This document shows, piece by piece, positions 22,001-32,735 of a stretch of DNA of 64,000 nt (the first letter of the stretch is position 1; each line of letters starts with the position of its first letter). Under the pieces are notes generated by a model that was given only the letters and a program-made list of their open reading frames with translations, did not search any database and was not told the DNA's origin. Location: NCBI GenBank assembly GCA_015832175.1, contig WJXW01000007.1, forward strand, positions 2,232,001 to 2,296,000, in the 5' to 3' direction. The translations under genes were made by a program, and so were the position numbers. The DNA comes from Paraphaeosphaeria minitans (taxonomy: Eukaryota; Ascomycota; Dothideomycetes; Pleosporales; Didymosphaeriaceae).

Positions 22001-22880
22001 GATGATGTGAGGTAGCACAGGGTATCTTCGCTGGAACGAGCAGGAAATGGAGAAGTGAGAGAAAAGAGAAAAGGCAGAGGACGAGTCGGCCGGTGAAACG
22101 CCTTCACGGCCGGCGAAATGAAGTGCAACAGAGAGATACCGCGACGTCCCGTTCACCTGGCGGGCATGGCGGTGGTGAAGCGTGGTACTCGTGTCAAACG
22201 TGGCAGCGGCGCTGGATTGACAGGTCTGGCAAAGCCCACGGATGGCAGCAGCAAGACAGGGTGGCGACAGCAGCGGCGTGGCAGGTAATGATGGGGAGGC
22301 CTCGCAGCTTCGAGGTTCTACAAGCGTGGTGGGCGCAGGCCTTTCGCGCCAGGTGCCCGGCTCTCGCGACGAGAGGTCAAGCCATAGCGTAGTTCGCCAC
22401 GGGCCCGTGGGCGGCAGAGAGTTGCGAAAGGAGCGGAGGGGTGGGAGGAGCAGCGGCAGCGGGCAAAGAAGAAAAAGAGAGAGCGTTTGGGCGACGTGAA
22501 GCTGGGGAAAGAAAAGGAAGGCATGCTCACCTCCATGGTATGTAATCGTCTTCTAACGTGTGCACGGCCTGCGATAGTGATGCCCTGGAATGCAGCCCAA
22601 GCCAGCAGCACAGCACGCCGCCCCCAGCCCAAGGTGCAACCAACAACCGGCGACGCGCAGACTCCAGAGTGCGGTTCTTGGTCGGCGCGCGGTCTGACAG
22701 AGACGAAGACTTCCCAGGATGAGCGCAGATGCACAGCGGAGCGATGCGGCGTTGTCTGGGCGCGCGGCGACAAGGCTGGCAGGGCGGCCAATGAGTGCGA
22801 CCGACGATGGCTGTTCCTGGTTGGTGGTCGCTTCAGCAAACACGCAGGTGTAGAAGAAGAAAACCGGCGCCACGCGGGTC

Positions 22881-22982
22881 GAGTCGAGGCGAGCTGGGTT
22901 GCAGATGAGGCTTGGGGCTCGCAGCGAAACCGAGTCGAGGCGAGCTGGGTTGCAGATGAGGCTTGGGGCTTGCAGCGAAACC
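22881..22982. repeat. Two-copy 51-bp tandem repeat
   Basis: Copies at 22881-22931 and 22932-22982 differ at one base (ggctcgcag versus ggcttgcag). The near identity indicates a recent duplication. Confidence 0.9.
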
Positions 22983-23132
22983 GAGTCCTATCCAGCCTGC
23001 CGGAAGCGCAGTGCCTTCATCACGCCGCGCTTGGACGTTTAGCACTGCATCCGTCCCCAGCACCCCAACACCACCGGACGCCTGCGAAAACGCCTGCTGC
23101 CCACCGGGAGGATGACTCGAGGACCGCCCGGC

Positions 23133-23262
23133 TCCCTGGGAATCGCAGTGCGTACAAGTCAGCTTGATCTGAACCCTCGGGATCGCCGTGCGTACAAGCC
23201 AGGTCGGGTTGATCTGAACCCTCGGGATCGCAGCGCATACAAGTCAATTTGAATCCTCGGGA
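23133..23262. repeat. Three diverged tandem units
   Basis: The block ctcgggatcgc...gtacaagtca...ttgatctgaac recurs about three times with 40-46 bp spacing and several substitutions. An older relative of the neighbouring tandem structure. Confidence 0.7.
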
Positions 23263-24043
23263 TCGCACAGGCTCCGTGCAGCACATTGCACATCGCACCG
23301 CATGCTTCGCTTTCCGCTGAAGCGGTGCAACCCGGACGATGCTCGCGGAGCAGTACCGTACCACCCAGAGATAAGCGGCACACCGCTTCTTCGCCCGACG
23401 ACAGTGTGGTTGCGAGGCCGAGTGGTTGCGTATGAGGCCGGGACCTGCAACCGGGATGAGGCTGGCCGGAGCATACCTATCACTTGTAGGTTGTCCAGTC
23501 CTGTTTGTACCGTGTGCATGGAAGCGGTCGAAGGTATTCTAGATGCGGACCGGTCCATGAACTATCAAGTAATATGCATCTGACTGGGACAGGGGATGCA
23601 CATTCGTTTCCCAGTGGTTAAAGAGCCACGAATAGGTGGGTATACACGTGAGCGTTGCGAGTAACATGCCTATGCAACAGATGAGGAGAGACAGGTGAGC
23701 CACGCTTTGTGGCCGCCTATGGCTTACCACGCTAGATCCTTCAAGATCTATTACTCTTCTCCCTTGTACTTTCTGGAGGCATCCCGTCCAGTGCCCATAG
23801 TCAAGTCATGGCAGAAAGCAGAGTGTTTGAGTGACTGCACTATGGTCGCGTCTATCGTCCAATGAGAGAGCCTTTAAACCGCGGAGCCCACGTAATCTCG
23901 CCAAAGAGTGACCCGCAGCTTTCATCCTGGCGCCGCGGTCCGCATGAACCCAAAGGCCACCTTGTTCAATGAGGTGACTCCAGCGTTGACGCTCCCGTAA
24001 GAACGTCCGCTCCCCACCACGACCGAAATCGCTTCCCTCCACC

Positions 24044-24908
24044 ATGGAAGCACGCAACCGGCGTCCCGCGCTCGCCAAAGACGAACCCGCCGAGCCCATC
24101 AAGAAAGTCGCAACCGAAACATCGTCCTCGGGGTTCTCTGTGCTGGACATCCTGCGCGTAGCAGGCGGTATCTTGCTCTTCAGCAGCGCGCTCTCGCACC
24201 TGACCACCAGCGGCACAAGCCTGACATGGGGCTACAACCCCTGGTGGACCCGCGCGCGGGAATGGAAGAACATTCTCGTACGCAAAGCCCCCTCCACAGC
24301 TTTTCCCCTGCAACTCCGGGGACTCACACGTGCAGAACGGCCCCACGTTCCTCACCGACGAACAACTCCAAGCCTACGACGGCACCGACCCCTCCAAGCC
24401 CATCTACCTCGCCATCAACGGCACAATCTACGACGTCAGCATCAGCCCCGCGACCTACGGCCCCGGCGGCTCCTACCACTTCTTCGCGGGCCGCGACGCC
24501 GCGCGCGCCTTCCTCACCGGCTGCTTCGACACGGACAGCGTGCCCGACCTGCGCGGCGTGGAGCTCATGTACATGCCGCTGGAGCCGTGGGAGAAGCCGC
24601 CCCCGGCGGACGCCTCGGACGACGAGAAGCAGAAGCATGCGGCGCTGGAGCGGCGCGCGCGCGAGAGGCGCAAGGCGATGAGCAAGGGCGATTTGAAGAA
24701 CAGGAGCGCGCGGGAGTTGAAGAAGGCGAGGCAGAGCGTGCGGGATGGCCTGGAGCACTGGCACATGCTGTTTCGGGGAGACAAGGGGAAGGCGTATAGG
24801 AAGGTTGGGGAGGTGAGGAGGGAGGAGGGCTGGTTGGCGAAGTTGCCGAGGCGGACGCTGTGTGACAATGCGGAGAAGGGGAGGCCGGTCAGGAAGTATG
24901 AGGATTAG
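24044..24908 (+). CDS. Membrane cytochrome b5-like (MAPR family) protein
   Basis: Predicted haem-binding protein of the membrane-associated progesterone receptor/Dap1-like family, probably in the ER membrane and supporting sterol or P450 chemistry (family knowledge). Exons 24044-24277 and 24336-24908; intron of 58 bp in phase 0; 268 aa. One transmembrane segment near residues 30-55 (VLDILRVAGGILLFSSAL). The b5-like fold starts at NGPTFLTDEQLQAYDGT right after the intron and continues YLAINGTIYDVS, then YGPGGSYHFFAGRDAARAF. MAPR proteins use Tyr rather than His as haem ligand, and Tyr residues are at the expected places. The C-terminal 100 residues are highly charged and probably helical, an extension beyond yeast Dap1. 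Confidence 0.91.
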
Positions 24909-25431
24909 CGTCTGAGGGATGAGCAATCTTATGGTAGCGTTACAAGCGTAGGAGGGTATCATCTGAACCAAGTAGGGACAATACGTCATATCGTGTGCTG
25001 ATCTTGACAGAAAGACAAGCAGAAGCCAGTGAAGCAAGGGCAGCCATCGGAGCCTCGTCAGCGAGATCATCATATAGATAATGCATTGCGAAATACCGTG
25101 ACCCGTCCTTCATACGAGGTGTGGCCAATAGATAACACTAATCGAAACCCAGCCAGTCAGATCCTATGGTTGGAACATCACACCGAGCAAGACAAAGTGG
25201 TTTCAGATCTTTTTTCATTCAATGCATGATCGACTCCGTACCTCAGCGGACACTCAGATCTACGCCGAGCCTGCCGCGTCCTCTCATTTCATATCCCACG
25301 TGAGCATGCCCAAAGTAAGACCTTCCCTTACGAAAAGACGCCGACCGAAAGTGGGTAAGAGGAATGTCGTTGAAAAGTCGAAATTGAAGACCCGAGTCGC
25401 TTATCTAGCCACCGTTGTTCGTACGAGCTAC
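24909..25431. other. Intergenic region between convergent genes
   Basis: About 520 bp between the stops of the cytochrome b5-like gene and rps25. Nothing recognisable. Confidence 0.5.
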
Positions 25432-26034
25432 TTATGCCTCGCCGGCAACGTCACGGGCTGGATTTTGTTAGTTGTCGGTCCGGTGATGCCTATGCGGCCC
25501 TGTCGAGAATGGAACGTACTGTAGATGCTCAACTTGGAGTGACCAACAACCTTCCTGATGGTGCCCTTCTCCTCGAGATCGTTGAGGGCCTGTCGGGCGA
25601 GCGAGCCGTTGATCTTGAGACGGTCGACGAGGGTGGCAACAGTGATGAGGCGGTAGGACTGGACGTCCTTGTTGAGCTTGTCAGAGGTCTGCTTGTCGAG
25701 AACGACGGCGTGCTGGGCCTTGTCCTTGACTGTGGCACTCGTTAGCGGCGATTCTCAATATGCAACCTATCGTGTGCGAGCGGGTTCGCGAAGCGCTGCG
25801 GGGTCGGGGCGAACGATTGCGATAGTCGTCTTGAAAGCGAATGTATCGCCGGAGCCTTGAGCGGTGCGCGAGATGCCGTAGGTGTGTGTGCGATTTGAGG
25901 GGACGGTGTTCACGTACCCTTGCCCTTTGACCACTTCTTCTTCTGCTTCTTGCCTCCGGTCGGTGCGGGTGCCTGAGAGTGTTAGATTTGCTGTTCTGTG
26001 GTTCCTCTATTAAGGCGCTGTCGTAACATACCAT
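25432..26034 (-). CDS. rps25: 40S ribosomal protein S25 (eS25)
   Basis: Structural protein of the small ribosomal subunit head. Four exons on the minus strand: 26034-26032 (the ATG alone), 25972-25918, 25729-25520 and 25457-25432; 97 aa, the normal eS25 length. The first intron begins directly after the start codon. Exon 2 gives the basic APAPTGGKKQKKKWSKGK tail. Exon 3 gives the core: VVLDKQTSDKLNKDV, YRLITVATLVDRLKINGSLA and GTIRKVVGHSKLSIYT. Exon 4 adds RDVAGEA. All four donors are GT, all acceptors AG, phases 0, 1 and 1. A start-codon-only exon is a frequent arrangement in fungal ribosomal protein genes. No snoRNA was recognisable in the 188-bp second intron. Confidence 0.97.
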
Positions 26035-27693
26035 ATTGACTGATGTGGTGGATGTGCTGAGACAGTGTCCTGCGGTCAGTCTAGAAAGTCAAAATGGTGT
26101 GCGGGTGGAGCAGGCTCGCTTACAGTGCTGCGCCAAGATAGCCGACCATTGGCCACCGAAAATCACCTGACCGTTTTCGAAACTCGAGAATATGGCATCA
26201 ATATAACTCTCCGATTATCGCCCGGATCGGGACAGAACAAATGGGCAATGCCTTTTGTCATTCTTCGCGTATTGCTCATGCTGGCTGCTTTGTTATTTCA
26301 CGTGATCTCGCGCATCAACGCTACCGGACCTTATTGCTCAGACATCGTCACGTCAAACAGACGCGTGGAAAGCTAAATCAATTAAATGAGAACAGACATC
26401 GCGCCATCATAGTCCCTATTGACTTGCAGGAGCACTGGCCGGCGATGGTGAAGCCACACGACATCATCCTCGGCGGAAATATTCCATTTCTGGATACCAT
26501 CTCAGTCCAAGCCTCTTTCATACTCGCTCACGGTTGTCTTCAATAATTCTTAGTCGACGCCTAGCGCCCCGCTTGATCGATACCAGGACGTTCGCAGACC
26601 AAACGGGCAGGCGAAAGGCCCGTCCACGATGTTTCGATGTGGGACAACCTACATCCCAATGATATTCAGCATTTTATTGTCATGCATTAGCGGGGATCCT
26701 TCCAAGGCCGCAACTGCGGCTGCAGAGACGGCAGTACTCTCCCGCTCTTGGAAGATTCCAGCATGAGTCGAGATGTCCGATGGAGACTGCACGCTGTGAA
26801 GAGCGGATGGCGACGGTGGAGTATTGGCTGTGGGAGGGGTGGTATGGTTCTCGCGCTGTGGTTGGCCAGCCGCAGCACGTTTTCCTCGATGGCAAGCGCG
26901 AGGTAAGGCTAGGGTAACACTCGCGGTATGCTGACCTGAATTTTGAGGCAATGGTCGGCAACCTGCATCTCACCGCAAATACAATGTGCTGCGCGTCACA
27001 TGCGCACATCGAGTATTTGCAGAATGGGGCGGAGGAGGGCAAGCAGGGGCATTAGCCTCGAAACGGTTCACGGAAGGGTGCATGCAAGAGCGAGGAGACA
27101 GCCGGTCAACCATCGTTTTTTCAATTACACTCAACTAAGTAGTGCCCGTATCAAAACAAGACTGCTCCAGGTACGCGCCTGCGCCCTGCGGTCCATCCAG
27201 ATTTCAGTTACGCTTTCTCTCTCGGCTAGAAATAAGTAATGGTAAAGGAGACACAGAAGGGAAGGAAGCACGCCACGCCACGCCAAAAGAGGAAAGACAG
27301 ATGATGGAAGAGACAGGAGGGATCCTCGACAGAGTTGCTAAAGGAACAGCAAAGACAAAAGAAAAGGTGATGACAGCTCCACGGCAAAGAAAAGTAAAGT
27401 GCGTTCGCTCAGCTAGAGGAAATTAAGAAATCTTCCTCCTTTGCTTGATACTTTTGGTTTCCATGCCGTGCATCTTCCTACGCGTGCAGCGACCATCTGC
27501 TAAACACCGCGCAGCCTTCTCTATCTGGGTGCATATGCTCGCTAAGACAGAAGAAGAGACAAGGTCCTCGTTAACCAGAAAACGGACTGGGCTAACAAAA
27601 CGGTCGACTCGTAAATGCTGTTTTGCTCCAATTCCTAAGTGCTAAGTTGGAAACGTTTCGCCAAGACGCCAGGTCCAAATGGATGCATAATCA
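26035..27693. other. Intergenic region upstream of rps25
   Basis: About 1.66 kb. It should hold the rps25 promoter and the 3' flank of the Bni4-like gene. Several short frames exist on both strands but none has a family motif or a consistent splice structure. An A/G-rich stretch at about 27,230-27,400 is the only compositional feature. Confidence 0.45.
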
Positions 27694-30011
27694 TTAGAAG
27701 AAATGGGTGTGGGGTTTTGAGAGCTCGTGGACTTCCATCTCCTATTACAGTATTAGCAGATGGTCGGAACATGGTCAAGCGAGGTGCATACCATCTTGAA
27801 GGAATTCAGCTCCTCTTTGATCTGCTGAGCAAGCATAGGTGTGAGCCTGTTGCAGGTGGCGATGTCTCCACGGCGGTCGTAGTCAGAAGCAGACCAAGCG
27901 TCGTAGAACTGGAGACGGGGGCTGAACGAGATGTTACCGCGCGAGCCGTTGGGCGTGCTGGGCAGGCTCCTTGTGCTGGGGTTGGCCAGACGCGGTGGGC
28001 GAGTGAAGTAGTCGGTTCGCTCATTTACAGGGGTGCTGGGAGCGCTCGATTTGGGGGACTCGTTGCGAGCGTCTACGGGTCGAACGACTAGTGATGAAGT
28101 TTCGGAATTGGTGTCCGTTCCTAGAGGGTATCAGTACGGGTTGGAGACAACTTGAAACACATGATACTCACGCTTCAAAATTCCCTTCTTCATCGAGGAG
28201 AGCACCTCAGCACGCTCGCGATCTCCACCAACAATGCTCTTACGAGACAGAGAATCACTCGACGGAGCAACCAAGCTGCTGATATCGGTACTGCGACCGG
28301 CATCGATAGAGTTGCGCTCCAGGCGAGGGTACCCTGTCCCGCCACCAATCTCGTGTGGGTTCGCATTTACATTAACCTTCTGGCGCTCGGCTTCAACAGT
28401 GACACGTGAAACCTGTGGCTGCATTATGGGGCCGTCGGCTGCGGGAACTCCAATGACGGATTTGGGTCTGAAGAGGCCCTTGATCGATCGAGTGCCCTTC
28501 TTCATGCCGTGACCCATCTTCCTCAGCATCATGGAAGCGGACGAAGCTGTGGAGGATATCGAGATGTTATCGGTCGAACTTGTGAATCCACCCTGTCCGT
28601 TGTAGATGCCTGCGCCAATTCCGGCTGCCTCTTGCTTTGCCACAATGGCTGCTTGCTCTGCGTCCTCTTCACTTTGATACCGATCCTTGTGCAACTTGGC
28701 CCGTCCAGCATTCAGATTGTTCTCGGCGGAGGCCCGACGCAGCTCAGCGGCGCTGCCAAACGAAAAGGCTCGGCGCAAGCGAGACTTCATTCCCTTGGTT
28801 CCGTCCTTATCATTCAAAGCTGTGAGTTGCTTGACTGCTGGGCTTGCAGGCGACATAAGTGGGGTGGGATTCGTGGGCTCGGAAGGAGAAATGGGCTGGG
28901 ACAGCGGCGAGGGCGCAATGCGTCGATTTGGCTCGGGTGCTTTGGCAGCAGGCGCGGAAGCTGTGGTTGGAAGGGGGCGTGCCGAGGTGGACTCGGGGCG
29001 TGACTGCTATAGGTTAGAAGGGCGCAGACCATGGAGGAATATACGTACGGGTGGCCTGTTGGACGCATGGGAAGACGACGTGCTACCCGAGCTGCCCTGT
29101 CTCTCGTGGCTCTGACTTGAGCCCGGTCGACGATTTGAGCTAGATGCAGGTCGTGCGTCCAAGGTCGGCCGCGCGACGGTTGTGGCAGCCGTGGCAGCAG
29201 AAAGCGGCGGCGCAGTGGATGCCATGGCCTCGATGCTGCTCAGGCTGCGTCTCCTATAACGCTTCGCCTGCTCGCTGGTGGCTCCTCTTTGCATCTGCAT
29301 ATCGTCTACGCTGCTGGCGCGATTGTGGCCCGGTCTTGCCGGTGGAAGGAGGTCGGGTGTGTTCAATTGCACACCATGGTTGGGTCTCGTGTTTGATGGC
29401 GGAACAGTCGCAGTGGCGTTGGGCGACTGTTGGGTTGGTGTGGTTACCGTGGCGCTGGCAGAAGAGTCGGTTCTGCTCGCAGTCCGTCGATAACGACCGG
29501 GTGATGGTTTAACGGAAGCATCTGGCATGGACAAGGAAAGATCCGGCACAGACGTGAAAAGATTTGTGGTGGCGGGGAGGTGATCAGCGACTGGTTTTCG
29601 GAAATCGCCATCCTCTCGGGTAGTAAAGGACGGAGCGGCAGAGCGGCTCGAAGAGCCCGATGTGGATACAGTCGAGTCCGAAGATGAGGATGCGTGGGTG
29701 GGGTGACCCAGACGAGCAGAATTCGCAGCGGGCGGTTGCTGCGGCAGAGCCTGCTGTTGCTGCACCGATGTCGATCGTGTGTCCTGTCGTAGCTGGGGCG
29801 TGCTCGAGAAGGCATATGGTGCTATCGGGGCAGAGGTGCCCCGGTATCCAGCCTCCGCCGCCTGGGCGTACGATTGGTTTCGTGGCATCTGTGACGATCG
29901 TTGTTGTGTGTGGTGGGGCTGTGCCGACGGTGTCTGGAAGGCATCGGAGGACGAGTGCAGCATCGTAATCGGAGTGGAGGTCTGAAGGATAGGAGCGAGT
30001 ACCGTAGCCAT
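27694..30011 (-). CDS. Bni4-like bud-neck/septum scaffold protein
   Basis: Predicted scaffold that may bring protein phosphatase 1 and chitin synthase to the septum (Bni4 role in yeast). Four exons on the minus strand: 30011-29049, 29006-28172, 28120-27792 and 27741-27694; introns of 42, 51 and 50 bp; 724 aa. Residues 1-500 are Ser/Thr/Pro/Gln-rich and disordered. Conserved blocks in exon 2: KGMKSRLRRAFSFGSAAELR, then AGIGAGIYNGQGGF and SSTASSASMMLRKMGHGMKK. The C-terminus carries RGNISFSPRLQFYDAW (ISF resembles an RVxF PP1-docking site), YDRRGDIATCNRLTP, QQIKEELNSFKM and a final THFF, which I recall as the Bni4/Afr1-type end. Start at the MATVLAPILQ Met because the frame upstream has no ATG. 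Family name is moderate-confidence; the gene model is stronger. Confidence 0.72.
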
Positions 30012-31494
30012 CGGGTGGTCTCGCAGGACGACTCTGGGCAGCTCGGTGGTGGGCGACAGGCTGGTCGAGGGGTTAAGCGACGACCGTGCAACAAGGCTGT
30101 CTGGGCGGCAGGGTGTTAGCAAAGAACCACGGGTGGGAGAAGGTGGCGGCGTAATGAGCAGAAGCTCAGAAGATTGCGGTTGAAGCAATTGTGGGCCGGG
30201 TTCAGGAGCAGAGGCCGCAAGGGCACGGCGGACGACGTACCCCTTTCGCTGGACGGAAATGAGAGCGCCGAGGCTATTGCAGGACGAAGTGAAGGAAATG
30301 CGGGAGGGTATTAAAACAGTGTAGAATGTAACAAGTCGGCGGAAGCGCGGGAGAGGCTATCGTGGATGGACGAAGCTGGCAGCGTGTACCAAGCCTCCCG
30401 AGCAGGACAATTTAAGCCTGCATTGGAGGAAGAACCGGGGGGGGGAGGTGTCGGGGTCACCTGGAGCGCTGGGTGGGTGGACGAAGGCTCGCAGTGGCAC
30501 ACAACACACACAAGGGGAAGAATAGAGAAGGGAGGGTTCGGCGGCGTTCGCTGGAGGCAGAAGGGTGGGTTTCGTTTGAGGGCGCGAACCACAAGAAGGG
30601 GGTGAAGACTGAAGAGGTTCCCAAGGGGGATTAGGGGAACGCTTAGGCCAGGAGCAGGCTCGAGGGCGGCGGGCACAGATGAAGCAGGACGACGCACGCG
30701 CTGTGGGCTAGCTACTGGAGGGCAATAGTAATCTATCACGGGCGGCTGTCGAGTGCGGCGTGCCACAGCAACTGCGGGAGGCTTGCTCACCCTCGAGCCG
30801 CGCGCAGTCTGCCAGTGGCCCCGATGATGGCGCTATCTATTGCCGGGGCGTGGTGCGTGGTGCGTGGTGCGTGGTGCGCCATCCACGACGCGCTGTGCAG
30901 CAACCTCTGTGACGGCAGGTCCATGGCGAGTGGTGTAGACGGTGTAGCTGTCTGTCGCTGGAGAAATCTGCCGCAATCTGGCGGGTTGTGAACGACGCTG
31001 GACGACGCTGGGCGAAGCTGGACGGCACACGGCAGGCTGTTCGCCTGCGCCTGCGCCTGCGTCTGCACGTCGGCAACAGGTGGTCTAGCAGGCAACGGAC
31101 AGACAACAGACAACAAGGCAACAGACAACAGACAGCAGGCAACGGGACCCATTCCGACGTAGGTGAGGTCCCAGCGCTGCGTCGGAGCAACGAGCTGCTG
31201 CATGCATCCCGCCCGCATTCCAGCGTCGCAAGCAAACCAAACGCCTCCCCGAAAGGCCACACATGAAACTTGGGCCAGGGCTGCGGGTACGCGAGCGGCC
31301 GCTCAGCATTTCTTCACGCTGGGCCATGACGCACGTGCAATCTAGCGTCGAGGCCAAATACGCAGCCATACGGACGTCGATTGGGAGCTCCGCGCGGCTG
31401 GCGACTGGACGCTGAGGTGGGTAGACTAGACCAGGTAGTAGATGCGGTGTTGCGGCTGAGCGGTTTGCCGTAGAGGGCGAGGAGGAGAGCAGCG

Positions 31495-31628
31495 TGTGGC
31501 GGTCTGCTGAGGATGCAGATGCGGATGCAGAGGTAGAGGTAGATGCGGATGCGGATGCAGAGGTAAAGGTAGATGCAGATGCAGACGCAGACGCAGACGC
31601 GGAAGCTCCTAGCAAGCACCTACAAGCA
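31495..31628. repeat. GATGCA/GATGCG hexamer tract
   Basis: Imperfect gatgcg, gatgca, gaggta and gacgca units run for about 110 bp immediately before the 45-bp minisatellite and probably share its origin (the unit agcagacgcagac is common to both). Confidence 0.75.
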
Positions 31629-31903
31629 GCGAGCAGACGCAGACGAAATACTCGTGACAAACACCTACTACCAGCGAGCAGACGCAGACGAAATACTCGT
31701 GACAAACACCTACTACCAGCGAGCAGACGCAGACGAAATACTCGTGACAAACACCTACTACCAGCGAGCAGACGCAGACGAAATACTCGTGACAAACACC
31801 TACTACCAGCGAGCAGACGCAGACGCAGACCAAATACTCGTGACAAACACCTACTACCAGCGAGCAGACGCAGACCAAATACTCGTGACAAACACCTACT
31901 AGA
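31629..31903. repeat. Six-copy 45-bp minisatellite
   Basis: Units start at 31629, 31674, 31719, 31764, 31809 and 31860. Four are exactly 45 bp apart. The fifth is 51 bp because of one extra gcagac, and the last two change gacg to gacc before aaatactcgt. Near-perfect identity of the first four units implies recent expansion. Plus-strand translation gives the 15-residue unit YQRADADEILVTNTY. Confidence 0.95.
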
Positions 31904-32577
31904 CGCAATTGCTCCTGGCAAGCACTCCTGACAAGCACCGGCCTGCTCTACGTACCTAGACTATCTACCTATCGATACCCCGCCACGGTCCGTCCGAGAG
32001 CGGCACAGAAGTTAGAACCACCAGAGCACTTGGCGTCTCCATGTTCGCCCCTTCGGCTGCGCTAGACCAGCTGAAAAAAGCGAGGCTGCCAAGGCGTGGG
32101 GAAATGAAGTGCGAGCGAGAGGCGAGGTGAGATGACATGAGATGAGATGCGACACTTCTACTGTGTAATAAATAAAGTAGATAGATATCTAGCTAGTCTA
32201 TTGTCATCGCTTGAGGCCAGCCAACACGACCCGGCCAGCCACCGCGATCCGGCCAACACGCGCTAGCCATCTACGAGGTGGGCCCGCTTGCGACAGCTCC
32301 AGTCGTAATAATAGCAGGGGCGGACTGGCCAGGCGATAGATGATAGCCTATCTGGAGAGCAGACGTCGGCGTCGCACCACAAACCTCCAAGCGTGCTCCG
32401 TTGCTCCGCTCCTCTGCAGCGGGTCCTACTCGTAGCTGGATGCATGTGCTTGGACAGCCCTGAGGAGCCCGCCCTGCTATTCCCACACCGCCCGTCCAAT
32501 GGAAAGATAGTCCAACCCCGTGGAGCGAGGGACGGACAGCGAGAACATCAGCGCTGCCGCGGGGCAAGACCATCCGA

Positions 32578-32735
32578 CCTCGCCTTCCCAGAACGACCAC
32601 GACCACGACCACCCGGCCTCGCCTTCCCAGAACGACCACCCGGCCTCGCCTTCCCAGAACGACCACCCGGCCTCGCCTTCCCATTCCGAGGGTACAACCA
32701 AAACAACCACCTGACCTCGCCTTCCCAGGACGACC
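32578..32735. repeat. 27-bp minisatellite, about five units
   Basis: Units beginning cctcgccttccca start at 32578, 32617, 32644, 32671 and 32715. Two spacings are exactly 27 bp; the first has an internal cgaccac expansion and the last is interrupted by a degenerate stretch. Confidence 0.9.

Larger units (their letters stand above)
22001..24043. other. Repeat-bearing intergenic region, about 2 kb
   Basis: Lies between the divergent gtr2 and cytochrome b5-like genes. It is GC-rich and open in several frames without any domain. It contains a two-copy 51-bp repeat and a diverged short tandem block, listed separately. Confidence 0.45.

Noticed and set aside
22487..23167. 226-codon plus-strand frame
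   Set aside because: No domain; spans the 51-bp duplication; composition like random GC-rich DNA.
24324..25073. 249-codon minus-strand frame
   Set aside because: Antisense to the cytochrome b5-like exon; Leu/Arg/Val-rich composition typical of a GC-rich shadow.
28131..28171. Unspliced end of the Bni4-like exon (KREYHVFQVV)
   Set aside because: Reading through the gtgagt donor stops quickly, while splicing reaches the conserved C-terminal block.
30311..30790. 159-codon minus-strand frame upstream of the Bni4-like gene as its first exon
   Set aside because: No donor-acceptor pair joins it in frame to a conserved start, and its sequence is Pro/Leu-rich without similarity.
31629..31903. CRISPR-like array
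   Set aside because: Units are contiguous copies without unique spacers, and the genome is eukaryotic.
31085..31921. 278-codon minus-strand frame with Ser/Leu/Arg repeats
   Set aside because: Produced by the 45-bp minisatellite and hexamer tract, which are open on both strands by composition.
31494..31931. Plus-strand frames with YQRADADEILVTNTY-type repeats as a repeat-protein gene
   Set aside because: No start context, promoter, intron or conserved flank; better explained as minisatellite DNA.
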